Positions 57,301 through 64,000 of a stretch of 64,000 nucleotides of DNA are shown here, in pieces; the stretch's first letter is position 1; each line of letters opens with the position of its first letter. The stretch is from Asterias amurensis (Eukaryota; Echinodermata; Asteroidea; Forcipulatida; Asteriidae). The notes beneath the pieces are model-generated. The model was not told the origin of the DNA. It was given only the letters and a program-made list of their open reading frames with translations, and made no database searches. The position numbers were made by a program, and so were the translations under genes. The DNA lies in the NCBI RefSeq assembly GCF_032118995.1, contig NC_092659.1, positions 14,750,177-14,814,176 of the forward strand, given 5' to 3'.

Positions 57301-60300
57301 CACATTGCCTTGGATCGGTCGAGTTGGTCTTTGAAAAGCATTTGTAACCGTTTGTTATGAAATGCATATGGGTGGAAAGATGTTGTAAAAGTAGAATACA
57401 ATGATCCACACAAACATGCCTCGAAATTGCGTGGTTTTCCTTTTACCTCGTCGACTAACACAGTCAGCCATTTATGGGAGTCAACTTTTTGACTCCCATA
57501 AATGGCCGACCATGTTAGTTCGCAAAGTAAAAAGAAAACCACGCAATTTCGAGTCAATGTTGTGTGGACCATTGTATTCTACTTTTAAAACATCTTTCCA
57601 CCCATATGCATTTCATAACAAACGGTTACAAATGCTTTTCAAAGACCAACTCGACCGATCCAAGGCAACGTGTTCCTTTAAGAATGATGCTTCAGTGTTT
57701 GGATAAAACACACTAATTATCCTTTGTCCCGGATGCAAATTTAACATTAAAATACGTGTATCAGATGTTAGCCTGGAATTAAGCAACCATACACAACCCA
57801 TGCAGTTGAAGTGAATATTTAAAAAATTAGGGTTAGTCAACTAACTGGAAATATGTAGAGTAGTCATTGTAGGAGACTTAAAAAAGACCTAAAGTTTGTC
57901 AAGATTAGTTCATTAACATGTTCAATAGACTGTGCAAGTCTTGAGCATTTTAAAATCATTTTGTGCCCAGAAGGGCGAAATTGCAACTATACCTATTAGG
58001 TCCTTTTTGTCAGTACGCAGTTTGCAATCAGCAAATTTTATTTTCTCAAATAAAAAATGTGTGAAAAGGTTGCATAAATTTGAGGCTAGACTCAAATAAC
58101 TTTTAAAGCACACACTTATAAAGTATTTTTAGCATGTCCAACGTCTCAGTTAGTGTTAAAGCGTTGAAGGGATGTCATAAATTTAACCAGTCTGCCTTTT
58201 CTTTCACAATTTATTGACCGTTATGAAAGGCAAGTCTTTAACCCATCAATGCCCCAACGACCTGTTGCTAAGAGAAACTCCCATCAGAGGGTTAAACTTC
58301 CTGAGCAGCCTAGTCTTGAGAAGTTAAGGGGGCAGAGCCATCATTAAAGGGAGGATCAATACCTTTGGTTATTTCTCCCAACGATAATGACCATAAAACG
58401 TTGTTAGAAATTACTTTGAAGCAATGTAGTTTTATGAGAAAGAGGTCATTTTTCTCTAAAATATTTGAATTTAAGATGAAACCTTTTTCATAAAGCACAC
58501 AATTTTATGAAATGAGGGTGTTTTTTTTCTGTCATTATTATCTTGTAAACTTCAATTTTAATCAATTGAGCTCAAATTTTCAAAGATTTGTAGGTAATTT
58601 CTTACATTTGTTCATGTTGTTGTTTGGATAAAACACTAAGTGAGAACACTGATATTTAACATTACCAAAAGTATAGCCTGCCTTTACAGGGCAAAGTACA
58701 AGAAAATTGTTGAAAAAAAAACCCATTGCAACATTGAATTTAAAATGTGTTCAAATGCGACAAATTGTAATTTTATTTTTAATTTAACTATTTTACAAAA
58801 AGCATCAAGGGAATTTAACCATATTGAATGCTCCAGATTGCACAGAGCACTTAAAGACAGAGGACACTATTGGTAATTGTCAAAGACTAGCCTTCACAGT
58901 TGGTGTATCTCAAAATATGCATAAAATACCAAACCTGTGAAAATTTGAGCTCAATCGGTCATCGAAGTTGCGAGATATTAATGAAAGAAAAAACACCCTT
59001 GTCACACGAAGTTGTGTGCATTTAGATGGTTGATTTCGAGACCTCAAATTCTAAATCTGAGGTCTCAAAATCAAATACGTGAAAAATTACTTCTTTCTCG
59101 AAAACTATGTCACTTCAGAGGGAGCCGTTTCTCGCAATGTTTTTGACCATCAACCTCTCCCCATTACTCGTCAGCAAGTAAGGTTTTATGCTAATAATTA
59201 TTTTGAGTAATTACCAATAGTGTCCACTGCCTTTAAGTCTAGGTCAGCCCCCTCCACCCTTACCCTGGTGTATTCTTGTCCATTACATTCCCATTACACA
59301 GCAGGAAATTACTGTTGATTGGACCAAATTAGACGGGGGTTAATATGTGTCAGCTCAGGTTACAAACACCGGGTGAAAAAAAATTCTCTGACAAAAAAGT
59401 TTGAGGTCAAGGGGTTAGTTTTTGTAGCCGGTTAAATCATGTTTGATTTAGCTTTATTCTACTGCCGCGGAGTAGATAATCGGAATTCTCAGTGCTGAAA
59501 AGAACTGTTCTGCTTTTTAAACTATTACCAGGGTGGATGGTATAGAAAATAGACTGGACTACTACTTTAGCTTATAGGATCGTAATTAACTGTACTGCAG
59601 CAGAGTCAGTTCTGAATTGGTCTCAACGTTTTGACTAGCTCGCTCTAGTCATCGACAGGAGACTGTAGAATAAAGCAAGACAGTTCCCTAAGAACAAACT
59701 CTACCTGGCAAGTAGATACACACATGGTGTTACCGCAAACCAAATATACATTGATACCTCACCATGCAATGCCTCAAATCCTATATATGTTTGATTTAGT
59801 TATTAAACCCTTTGAAGCATTGATGTGTGGCATCCACAATTTTGGGGGACAGAAGAAACGTTTGTCAAGTTCAATTATATGATCCAGGAATAAAATGCAG
59901 AATTATTTTTTGTGTACATAAAATTGTGTTTTCAAACACAATTTAGTGAAATGTAATTAAACAGTTTGCTGCACCATTTAAATTTGTTTAACAAAAGCAA
60001 TATTATTAATTTTGGTTTTTTACCCATACACCCATGTGTATAAGCACTGTATACTCAGTACTTTCCCGAGTCATGTGAAAAAATATCACAGGCATGTTAC
60101 TCGGGTGGGATTTGAACCCACGACCCTTGCAATTCTAGAGCAGTGTCTTACCAACTAGACTACCGAGGTTGCCCGGCAGTTAGAGGCAGTTCGAATCTTA
60201 TGTTTTGGCAGCGGGTACCGCAACGATATAATAGATGTTAAATTTGCATCGGGGATAAAGAATATTAATTTTGGTTTTTACCCATACACCAAAATTAATA

Positions 60301-63300
60301 TTCTTTATCCCTGATGCAAATTTAATATCTAAAAGCAATATTGAAATAAAATAAAGTGTTTCATATTAAAGTGGGTCTTTAAAGAATTTTTCTTGCAGTT
60401 TATTAATGAAAAGATTTTTCGTACATGTAAGTTAATGTTTGGCGAAAAGAAACATTAATTTAAGTAACGGCTTGTTGTGGCCCAGTGGTTTAGTGCATCA
60501 CGGACTTGAATACTGGTAGCTATTACATGTGTTGTAGTCATCTAGATGTGGGTTCAAATCCTACTCATGACACTTGAGCAAGTAGCCCATAAAAGTAACT
60601 AGGTTCCTATGAGGATAGAGATTGTTCTTGTGATTGATTAGCTTACTGCGCTACATACTTTGCGGCACATACTTCATTGACCCAATTCACCTGACGTCAT
60701 CATTAGAATTGTTTGAATACGCCATATTGGTGAGCAATGTCACTGTGCGTTATTCAGTGAAGTGAGTATTTTAAGCTTAAAGAGTATTTTAGGCGACGCA
60801 GCGTTTACACGTAAACCTATTGACCACCCAAATGGTGAGTGGGGCACAGTCGCCGCGTGTGAGTACGTGCAAGGGGTCAATACTCCCAAGGGAGATGAGA
60901 TAGTTTAAGGAATTAAATAAATGGCCCAGTGACCGGGGTCGATTTCACAAAGAGTTAGGACTAGTCCTTACCTTGGACTAGTCCTAGGAGATATACAAAT
61001 TGCACGGATAGTCCTTAGTTATGGCCAGTAACTGGTCCTAACTCGAGATAAGACTAGTCCCAACTCTTTGTGAAATCCACCCCAGGGGTAACAGTTTTCA
61101 AAATCGCCAACCGTCATTGAGTGATGGATTTGAACATCTTATGAGTAGCCTATATTATCAATGTTGTTATCACTTTTATTTTATACAAACAATATAAATT
61201 TGTGACTTGATATTTGTTTACAACTTTAAACCCTTTCGATCATAAAGAATATGAAATTGCTAATAAGGACAATACATCATGGAGCCAACAACTTTATTTT
61301 CCTTTTTGTATACAGACAAGTTGACTTGTTCTTGATGAAGATGCAAGCTCTACAACAACTCTTTGACCTGTCGGCCATCCCATCCAAGACCAACTCCGCA
61401 GACAAGGTAAAACAAGTCAAACTCATATCATTAGCTTTGCCGATTTTCCCCATTAAACGCGATCAAGCATGATTTTTATTTTGCTGGCATTGCATAGACG
61501 TTTCATCCCTACGCTCTAGCCCTTTCCTGTCCTGTTAGACTCGCTCCCAGCCCAGTATAAAGCAACCTCATTGATAAAAAGCTCACAAACAAACAAGTAA
61601 ATACATGTACATGTAAGCCAGTAAACGTGAGGGGATGGGCCGAACGTTTAGGAGAACTTAACTCTAGTTCACGTGTTTCTTATGAGCAGAGTATGGGTTC
61701 GACTCCCGGTCAAGGGACTCCTGTCCTTTAAAGCAAGATGCTTTACCAAAATTGCTTTGTCCTTCAGATGGGACATAAAGCTGTAGGTCCCGTGTATTAA
61801 GGATAGTAGTGTATGTTAAAGAACACTGAACACTTATCGTAAAAGGGTAGGGGTTAACCCTGGGGCTTGTTGTTCACATCGCAAGCACCCTTATGTACAG
61901 GTTTCCTCAAGCTTGCGAGCTACAGTGATTCAGTTCACTGATGAAGCATCCTTGGTTTCATTATCAGAAATATTTAATTTAAATATTAAGAAAACCAACA
62001 ATATTGAAACCCCAAACCAAAAGCAGTGACAGATGAAAGTAAATATCAAACCAAACTTTTTAGCTGAAGTTCCTACCAATATTGTTATTTGTGCACATGT
62101 GACAAATTGAACAGTAAAAGTAGTAACTTTCTTCTCTTGTTTCAACAGCTAAGGTATTAAACTTTGTTTGTTTGGGGGCGCATAGAGGGATTAATTGGGA
62201 TCTGAGCTGGGAATCTGTCCAATTTTTCTGAATAGAATTTTAAGGAAATTAATCACAAGAGGAACTGACTGGGTAAATTCCATTTTAGTTTGAACAAAGA
62301 AAAGTCGACTAGAGTGGGATTTGAGCTTGTGACCTCAAGAAAGGTGCTGGCGCTCTACCAACTGAGCTATCTTGCTCCTAATGTTGGCAGTCTCCCTATT
62401 TTGTCAATGTTTTTTTTCGGTGGTGCCAGTTAGAAGCCATTCAACTAGACTTGATGACAAGTCCTTAGGCGCTGCCTATTTGTCTGCCGTTCATGCAACA
62501 GTCACAGTGCGATTGTACACATGCAACGGTCGTAGGTAGCGCGTGGCGACTGACTCACACACACACATACTGAGATCGAGGGTGAGTGTACCATCCTCGT
62601 AGCTACACCGTGCTGTAACTACACCGCGCTTAACAATTACTGTCGTGACTTCAAGACTACCATTCAACCTGAAACTGCTGCATAGCTAGGGATCACACCC
62701 AAGTTTATGGTACAATGTGGGAAGTGGCACGGCAGGAATGTAACTTTTTAATTCACAAAAAAAATTATGATTTTTGGGGTTGAACAAAGAACTGACTAGA
62801 GTGGGATTCGAACCAACGACCTCCGGATAACGTGCCGGAGGTCGTTGGTCCGAATCCCACTCTAGTCAATTCTTTGTTCAACCCCAAAAATCATTTCAAA
62901 ATTTACCCAGTCAGTTTCCCTTGTGGTTTATATTGATAAAAAAAAATTGTGAAAAAAAAATGAAACTTTTTGTTTAAACTTCCATCGCGTAATACCAGTC
63001 CCTTAGGTTTCATCGCTCTGATTTTAAGTTTTGAAAAGTGATCTTGCACTCTGTTCTTTTTCTTCTTCTGTGCATGCTGCGTGAAACAGATTGCTGCTGA
63101 GTCAACAGTTTGTAGTGAAAGATTTTTGTCCTTGCATTCGTGTGAAACAAATTCTTGATTCCCCTGTGTTTCTTTGCTGAAAGGTCAACCACACCAAACT
63201 CAAGCTCTGGTGTTTCTGATCAGCAGAGTATGGGTTTGGGTACATGGCTGGACACGTGTGTCCGCAAGCAAGCATTATCGTTTCGTCCCTTAGATGGGAC

Positions 63301-64000
63301 TTAGAGTCCTACAATAAGCTATTACTACCAGATTTGTCTGGTGTTTCTTGCATTTGCTGCTGAGTGTGCATATAGCCGGATTTAAACCCAAGTATAAAAA
63401 GCACTTCATAAATTGGTCTCATTATTCAAAACTTCAAAAAACCTGTCTTAAAAATGTTCCCCTTTTTTCAAACACCTGGTGAGGTATACCTATCTGCACT
63501 ACTGTGGGTGCGTTCGATAAGCTTCCCTGGGTCGACCCCGCAGTGCTCACTCGGGTGAGCCCCTGACAAGAGCTAATCGGACTATCACACCCGCACTCTC
63601 GTGGTGATGCCATGCACCTCGGGTCACCCACAAGTGACCCACTCCACAAGCAGGGCACCAGGGGCTGACCCGGGTGAGCCCTTGGAATGACGTCAAAGCT
63701 ATTAGAACGGGGCAGACCGGGGTCTACCCAGGGAAGCTAAACGAACGCACCCACTATAATGACTCTGGTATTATTATAATGATTATAATTTCATATCTTG
63801 AATGCAAGGCTAGCAGCATTTTCCCCCTATGATTGTATCAAATGCCTGCATATAGTAAAGCAAAGACTATAACAATTTAGGCCTTAAAAGTAATTGTGTT
63901 TTAGCATCTTGAATCAAGGCTAGCACACTTGGCATTGAATACGATTGTATTTTACATCATGGAGGTTTTGAGTGATTTTACTCAGCCTTTTTAAAGGGAT
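45214..64000 (+). CDS. INPPL1: SHIP-type phosphatidylinositol-3,4,5-trisphosphate 5-phosphatase, N-terminal part
   Basis: SHIP proteins bind phosphotyrosine receptors and remove the 5-phosphate of PIP3 at the plasma membrane, damping PI3K signalling. Coding exons seen: 45233-45393 (exon from 45214), 46582-46648, 51969-52113, 56138-56393, 61316-61406. All have GT-AG borders and compatible phases; together 720 nt, 240 residues. Residues 12-105 form an SH2 domain: [10 protein letters not shown] at its start, [10 protein letters not shown] with the phosphotyrosine-binding Arg40, then YQYRILP and [11 protein letters not shown]. Residues 106-240 match the acidic linker and helical region before the catalytic domain of SHIP1/2. 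The 5-phosphatase domain must lie beyond the right edge. [10 protein letters not shown] resembles SHIP2 slightly more, but an invertebrate gene may predate the SHIP1/SHIP2 split. The gene is cut by the window, not broken. Confidence 0.9.
45394..46581. other. SHIP intron 2
   Basis: Holds a fragment of the dispersed GGCATTGCATGGTGAGGTATC..GTAACACCATG repeat (about 46170-46480, also at 59447-59790 in opposite orientation). Nothing else recognised. Confidence 0.5.
46582..46648 (+). CDS. INPPL1: SHIP second coding exon (SH2 continued)
   Basis: 22 codons after the split leucine: [20 protein letters not shown] then IK. Y-R-I-L-P is shared with SHIP1 and SHIP2. Donor ATTAAG|GTAAGG. Confidence 0.93.
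46675..47133. mobile_element. TTAA-flanked MITE, family C copy 2, right arm partly replaced
   Basis: Left half TTAAAGGAACACGTTGCCTT to the TTTTGTGGAGTC / GACTCCATAAAATGG centre. The right half breaks after AAGGAAAATTG, and unrelated sequence with an AAACAAAC run follows before the terminal TGTGTTCCTTTAA. Confidence 0.75.
47275..47430 (-). mobile_element. Fragment of tRNA-derived SINE, family N
   Basis: Minus-strand head (GGGATCTGAACCCACAGCC.. ACCGAGATTGCCTGGAAGC) and GAGGCAGC..GGAG tail; related to 52640-53015 and 60005-60320. Confidence 0.6.
47434..48561. other. SHIP intron 3, non-coding
   Basis: Contains a short tandem TGTATTGTGA run near 47537-47590, a poly-C at about 47643 and a CpG-rich inverted segment at about 48140-48300. 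No exon recognised. Confidence 0.5.
48562..48930 (+). mobile_element. Family A MITE copy 9 in SHIP intron 3
   Basis: TTAAAGGCAGTGGACACTAC to CTGGTCTTTGACAG; the right terminus is missing. Confidence 0.85.
48931..50010. other. SHIP intron 3, non-coding continuation
   Basis: AT-rich, nothing recognised. Confidence 0.4.
50011..50199. mobile_element. Degenerate CCAATTTCATAGAGCTGC MITE
   Basis: CCAATTTCATAGAGCTGC to GAGCAGCTCTTTGAAATTGG; GGGCCC ends decayed. Confidence 0.5.
50257..50452 (+). mobile_element. Family A MITE copy 10, 3' half
   Basis: From the central GAGGTCTCGAAATCAA to the terminal GTGTCTAGTCTTTAA; the 5' half is absent. Confidence 0.8.
50499..51054. mobile_element. TTAA-flanked element, family H (AGTCACCT ends), with nested palindrome
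   Basis: TTAAAGTCACCTAGAAAT at left and CCACTTCCAGGTGACTTTAA at right. The middle (50655-50887) is a strong palindrome: TGACGTCAATCGAGGCAGAC / GTCTGCCTCGATTGACGTCA and AAGTACATGTACG / CGTACATGTACTT. 556 bp, non-coding. Confidence 0.8.
51169..51560 (-). mobile_element. TTAA-flanked MITE, family A copy 11
   Basis: Complete, minus-oriented: TTAAAGACACTGGACACTAT to GTGTCCACTGCCTTTAA. Confidence 0.9.
51634..51880. mobile_element. Palindromic MITE, family I copy 5
   Basis: GGGCCCGAGATCATGGCTCT to CAGATCCATGAAATCGGGCC, with a diverged GTAAGC-rich interior. Ends about 90 bp before the third SHIP coding exon. Confidence 0.8.
51969..52113 (+). CDS. INPPL1: SHIP third coding exon (end of SH2)
   Basis: Acceptor CTTTTTCAG. 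Encodes [20 protein letters not shown], then [14 protein letters not shown] and an acidic tail. Donor GACTCTG|GTAAGA. Confidence 0.93.
52640..53015 (+). mobile_element. tRNA-derived SINE, family N copy
   Basis: Plus-strand head CCTTGGTAGTCTAGTTGGTA..GGGTTTGAATCCC. The tail ends TACAGTGCTAACACACATCG..TATGGGTAAAAAAAC. An inverted copy of that tail lies upstream (52665-52740), giving a foldback. Related copy at 60005-60320 in opposite orientation. Confidence 0.7.
53016..53639. other. SHIP intron 4, non-coding
   Basis: Nothing recognised. Confidence 0.4.
53640..54033 (-). mobile_element. Family A MITE copy 12
   Basis: Minus-oriented, near full length; right flank altered (GCCTACTAG instead of GCCTTTAA). 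Confidence 0.9.
54166..54950 (+). mobile_element. tRNA-derived SINE, family P, split by a family G MITE
   Basis: The head TCGTGGACGAGCGG is separated by the insert from the rest: AGAGCACCGAATTCAAACTC, GGGTTCGAATCCCAAGCCAA, then the body with CTTCGTCCTTCGGATGGGAT, AAAAGAACCCAGTGCAC and a tail ATATAAGAAGCCAC. The head resembles a tRNA-Leu/Ser type. Relatives lie near 61640-61905 and 63190-63330. Confidence 0.8.
54184..54551. mobile_element. TTAA-flanked MITE, family G copy 3, inserted in a SINE
   Basis: TTAAAGATGCCATGTCAGAT to ATCTGACATAGCATCTTTAA with TTAA on both sides. The flanks GACGAGCGG and AGAGCACCG join to a normal tRNA-like D arm. Confidence 0.9.
55388..55678 (-). mobile_element. TTAA-flanked MITE, family A copy 13, internally deleted
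   Basis: Both ends intact (TTAAAGACACTGCACACTAT, GTGTCCACTGCCTTTAA), but about 100 bp around the central hairpin is missing. Confidence 0.88.
55685..55907. mobile_element. Palindromic element with GTATGGAGGTC ends
   Basis: GTATGGAGGTCTGAAAGTGG and CCACTTTTCGACCTCCATAC ends. Inner arms GACATCTGCTTTTCTGCTCT and the complement, with GCAGAAAAGCAGA repeated four times. 223 bp, non-coding. Confidence 0.8.
56138..56393 (+). CDS. INPPL1: SHIP fourth coding exon (linker and helical region)
   Basis: 84 full codons: acidic [14 protein letters not shown], then [20 protein letters not shown] and [15 protein letters not shown]. The second part matches the helical region of SHIP1/2 before the catalytic domain. 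Donor ACAAG|GTATGG. Confidence 0.9.
56513..56891. mobile_element. TTAA-flanked hairpin MITE, family F (AGGATTTGGGTACTTTTTG)
   Basis: TTAAAGGATTTGGGTACTTT to AAAAGTACATAGACCCTTTAA. The two halves are inverted (ATGTCATGAA.. / ..TTCATGACAT), making a long foldback. Non-coding. Confidence 0.85.
57292..57681. mobile_element. TTAA-flanked hairpin MITE, family C copy 3
   Basis: TTAAAGGAACACATTGCCTT to AAGGCAACGTGTTCCTTTAA, 390 bp, centre TTTTTGACTCCCATAAATGG. Long frames on both strands are shadows of the palindrome. Confidence 0.9.
58344..58688 (+). mobile_element. Family A MITE copy 14, strongly diverged
   Basis: TTAAAGGGAGGATCAATACC .. ATTATTATCTTGTAAACTTC .. GCTCAAATTTTCAAAGATTTG .. CTGCCTTTACAG follows the family A order with many changes. 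Confidence 0.6.
58851..59236 (-). mobile_element. TTAA-flanked MITE, family A copy 15
   Basis: Complete, minus-oriented, TTAA at 58851 and 59233. Confidence 0.9.
59447..59790 (-). repeat. Dispersed repeat shared with 46170-46480
   Basis: GCTTTATTCTACTGCCGCGG .. TGCTGAAAAGAACTG .. GTGTTACCGCAAACCAAATA .. CACCATGCAATGCCTCAAAT. Type unknown; the same modules are shuffled in the earlier copy. Confidence 0.6.
60005..60320 (-). mobile_element. tRNA-derived SINE, family N copy
   Basis: Minus-strand head (GGGATTTGAACCCACGACCC .. CTACCGAGGTTGCCCGG), with the ATTAATTTTGGTTTTTACCC tail found upstream and repeated again near 60265, inverted at 60290-60320. Confidence 0.7.
60470..60620 (+). mobile_element. 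tRNA-like SINE head, degenerate
   Basis: GTGGCCCAGTGGTTTAGTGC and GGGTTCAAATCCTACTC provide A- and B-box-like words; the body is weak. Confidence 0.45.
60935..61083. mobile_element. MITE family B copy 3
   Basis: GGGGTCGATTTCACAAAGAG to CTCTTTGTGAAATCCACCCC, with CTAGTCCTA words. Intact, but AGTCTTAAC is AGTCCCAAC here. Confidence 0.85.
61316..61406 (+). CDS. INPPL1: SHIP fifth coding exon
   Basis: Acceptor TTTTTGTATACAG. Encodes [21 protein letters not shown] then [10 protein letters not shown], matching the helical segment ending L-F-D before the catalytic core of SHIP proteins. Donor GACAAG|GTAAAA; ends in phase 0. Confidence 0.9.
61640..61905 (+). mobile_element. tRNA-derived SINE, family P, diverged copy
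   Basis: GGGTTCGACTCCCGGTCAAG, TTCAGATGGGACATAAAGCT and AAAAGGGTAGGGGTTAACCC follow the family P order. Confidence 0.65.
62300..62745 (-). mobile_element. tRNA-derived SINE, family M, with an internal insert
   Basis: Minus-strand head with changed B box (GATTTGAGCTTGTGACCTC). The body is interrupted by about 200 bp (62445-62665, with GTCGTAGGTAGCGCG) before CTAGGGATCACACCCAAG. Confidence 0.65.
62780..62900. repeat. Palindrome made of two inverted SINE heads
   Basis: GGGGTTGAACAAAGAACTGA.. GAACCAACGACCTCCGG meets CCGGAGGTCGTTGGTCCGAA ..CTTTGTTCAACCCC. The two family M 3' head portions meet at AACGTG, giving an almost perfect hairpin with no loop to speak of. Confidence 0.85.
63190..63330 (+). 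mobile_element. tRNA-derived SINE, family P fragment
   Basis: ACACCAAACTCAAGCTCTGG, TTTCTGATCAGCAGAGTATG and TTCGTCCCTTAGATGGGACT match the head-body junction of family P; truncated. Confidence 0.65.
63506..63752. mobile_element. Palindromic MITE, family L copy 3
   Basis: GGGTGCGTTCGATAAGCTTC to GGAAGCTAAACGAACGCACCC, interior GC-rich with CGGGTGAGCCCCTGAC / GTCAGGGGCTCACCCG-type pairs as in copy 1. Confidence 0.85.

Noticed and set aside
57186..57706. Overlapping 100-128 codon frames on both strands near 57.2-57.7 kb
   Set aside because: They are readings of the family C palindrome, which gives similar peptides in both directions and at 41.8-42.2 kb.
62148..62165. A sixth SHIP exon after CAACAG
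   Set aside because: Only five bases lie before a GTATTA, and no SHIP-like peptide is read; the next exon is probably beyond the window.

Overview
This is AT-rich animal nuclear DNA: short exons with clean GT-AG splice sites, long introns and very many small transposons. From the two conserved genes and the kind of repeats, I infer a marine invertebrate deuterostome, most likely an echinoderm such as a sea star. That is a judgement from memory of similar repeats, not a database result.

Three cellular transcription units can be supported. (1) At 3090-3264 (+) lies what looks like the last coding exon of an unidentified gene, encoding a highly charged coiled-coil tail. (2) At 28378-42812 (-) is a complete very-long-chain acyl-CoA dehydrogenase gene (ACADVL). 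I resolved all 14 coding exons; they join in frame to 1,935 nt (644 residues plus stop), including a mitochondrial presequence exon. (3) From about 43.1 kb to beyond the right edge (+) is the 5' part of a SHIP-type inositol polyphosphate 5-phosphatase gene (INPP5D/INPPL1 family). Five coding exons give the first 240 residues with an SH2 domain; the phosphatase domain lies outside the window. The last two genes are divergently arranged around a short shared promoter region with ETS-type motifs. Their products do not share a pathway that I can see.

The stretch 3.3-28.3 kb has no recognisable host gene. It holds miniature inverted-repeat transposons, tRNA-derived SINEs, a 6.2-kb imperfect palindrome (14275-20488), a 35-bp minisatellite (20.9-21.5 kb, 17 units) and a 55-bp minisatellite (22.2-24.8 kb). 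The introns of both genes carry the same transposon families.

The dominant theme is a swarm of non-autonomous elements flanked by TTAA whose ends all begin AG. At least seven interior-unrelated families fit this rule, and three copies sit in another repeat or local duplicate in a way that supports TTAA target duplication. The giant palindrome and this TTAA/AG swarm are the most unusual things here. I found no defence, toxin, viral or CRISPR system.
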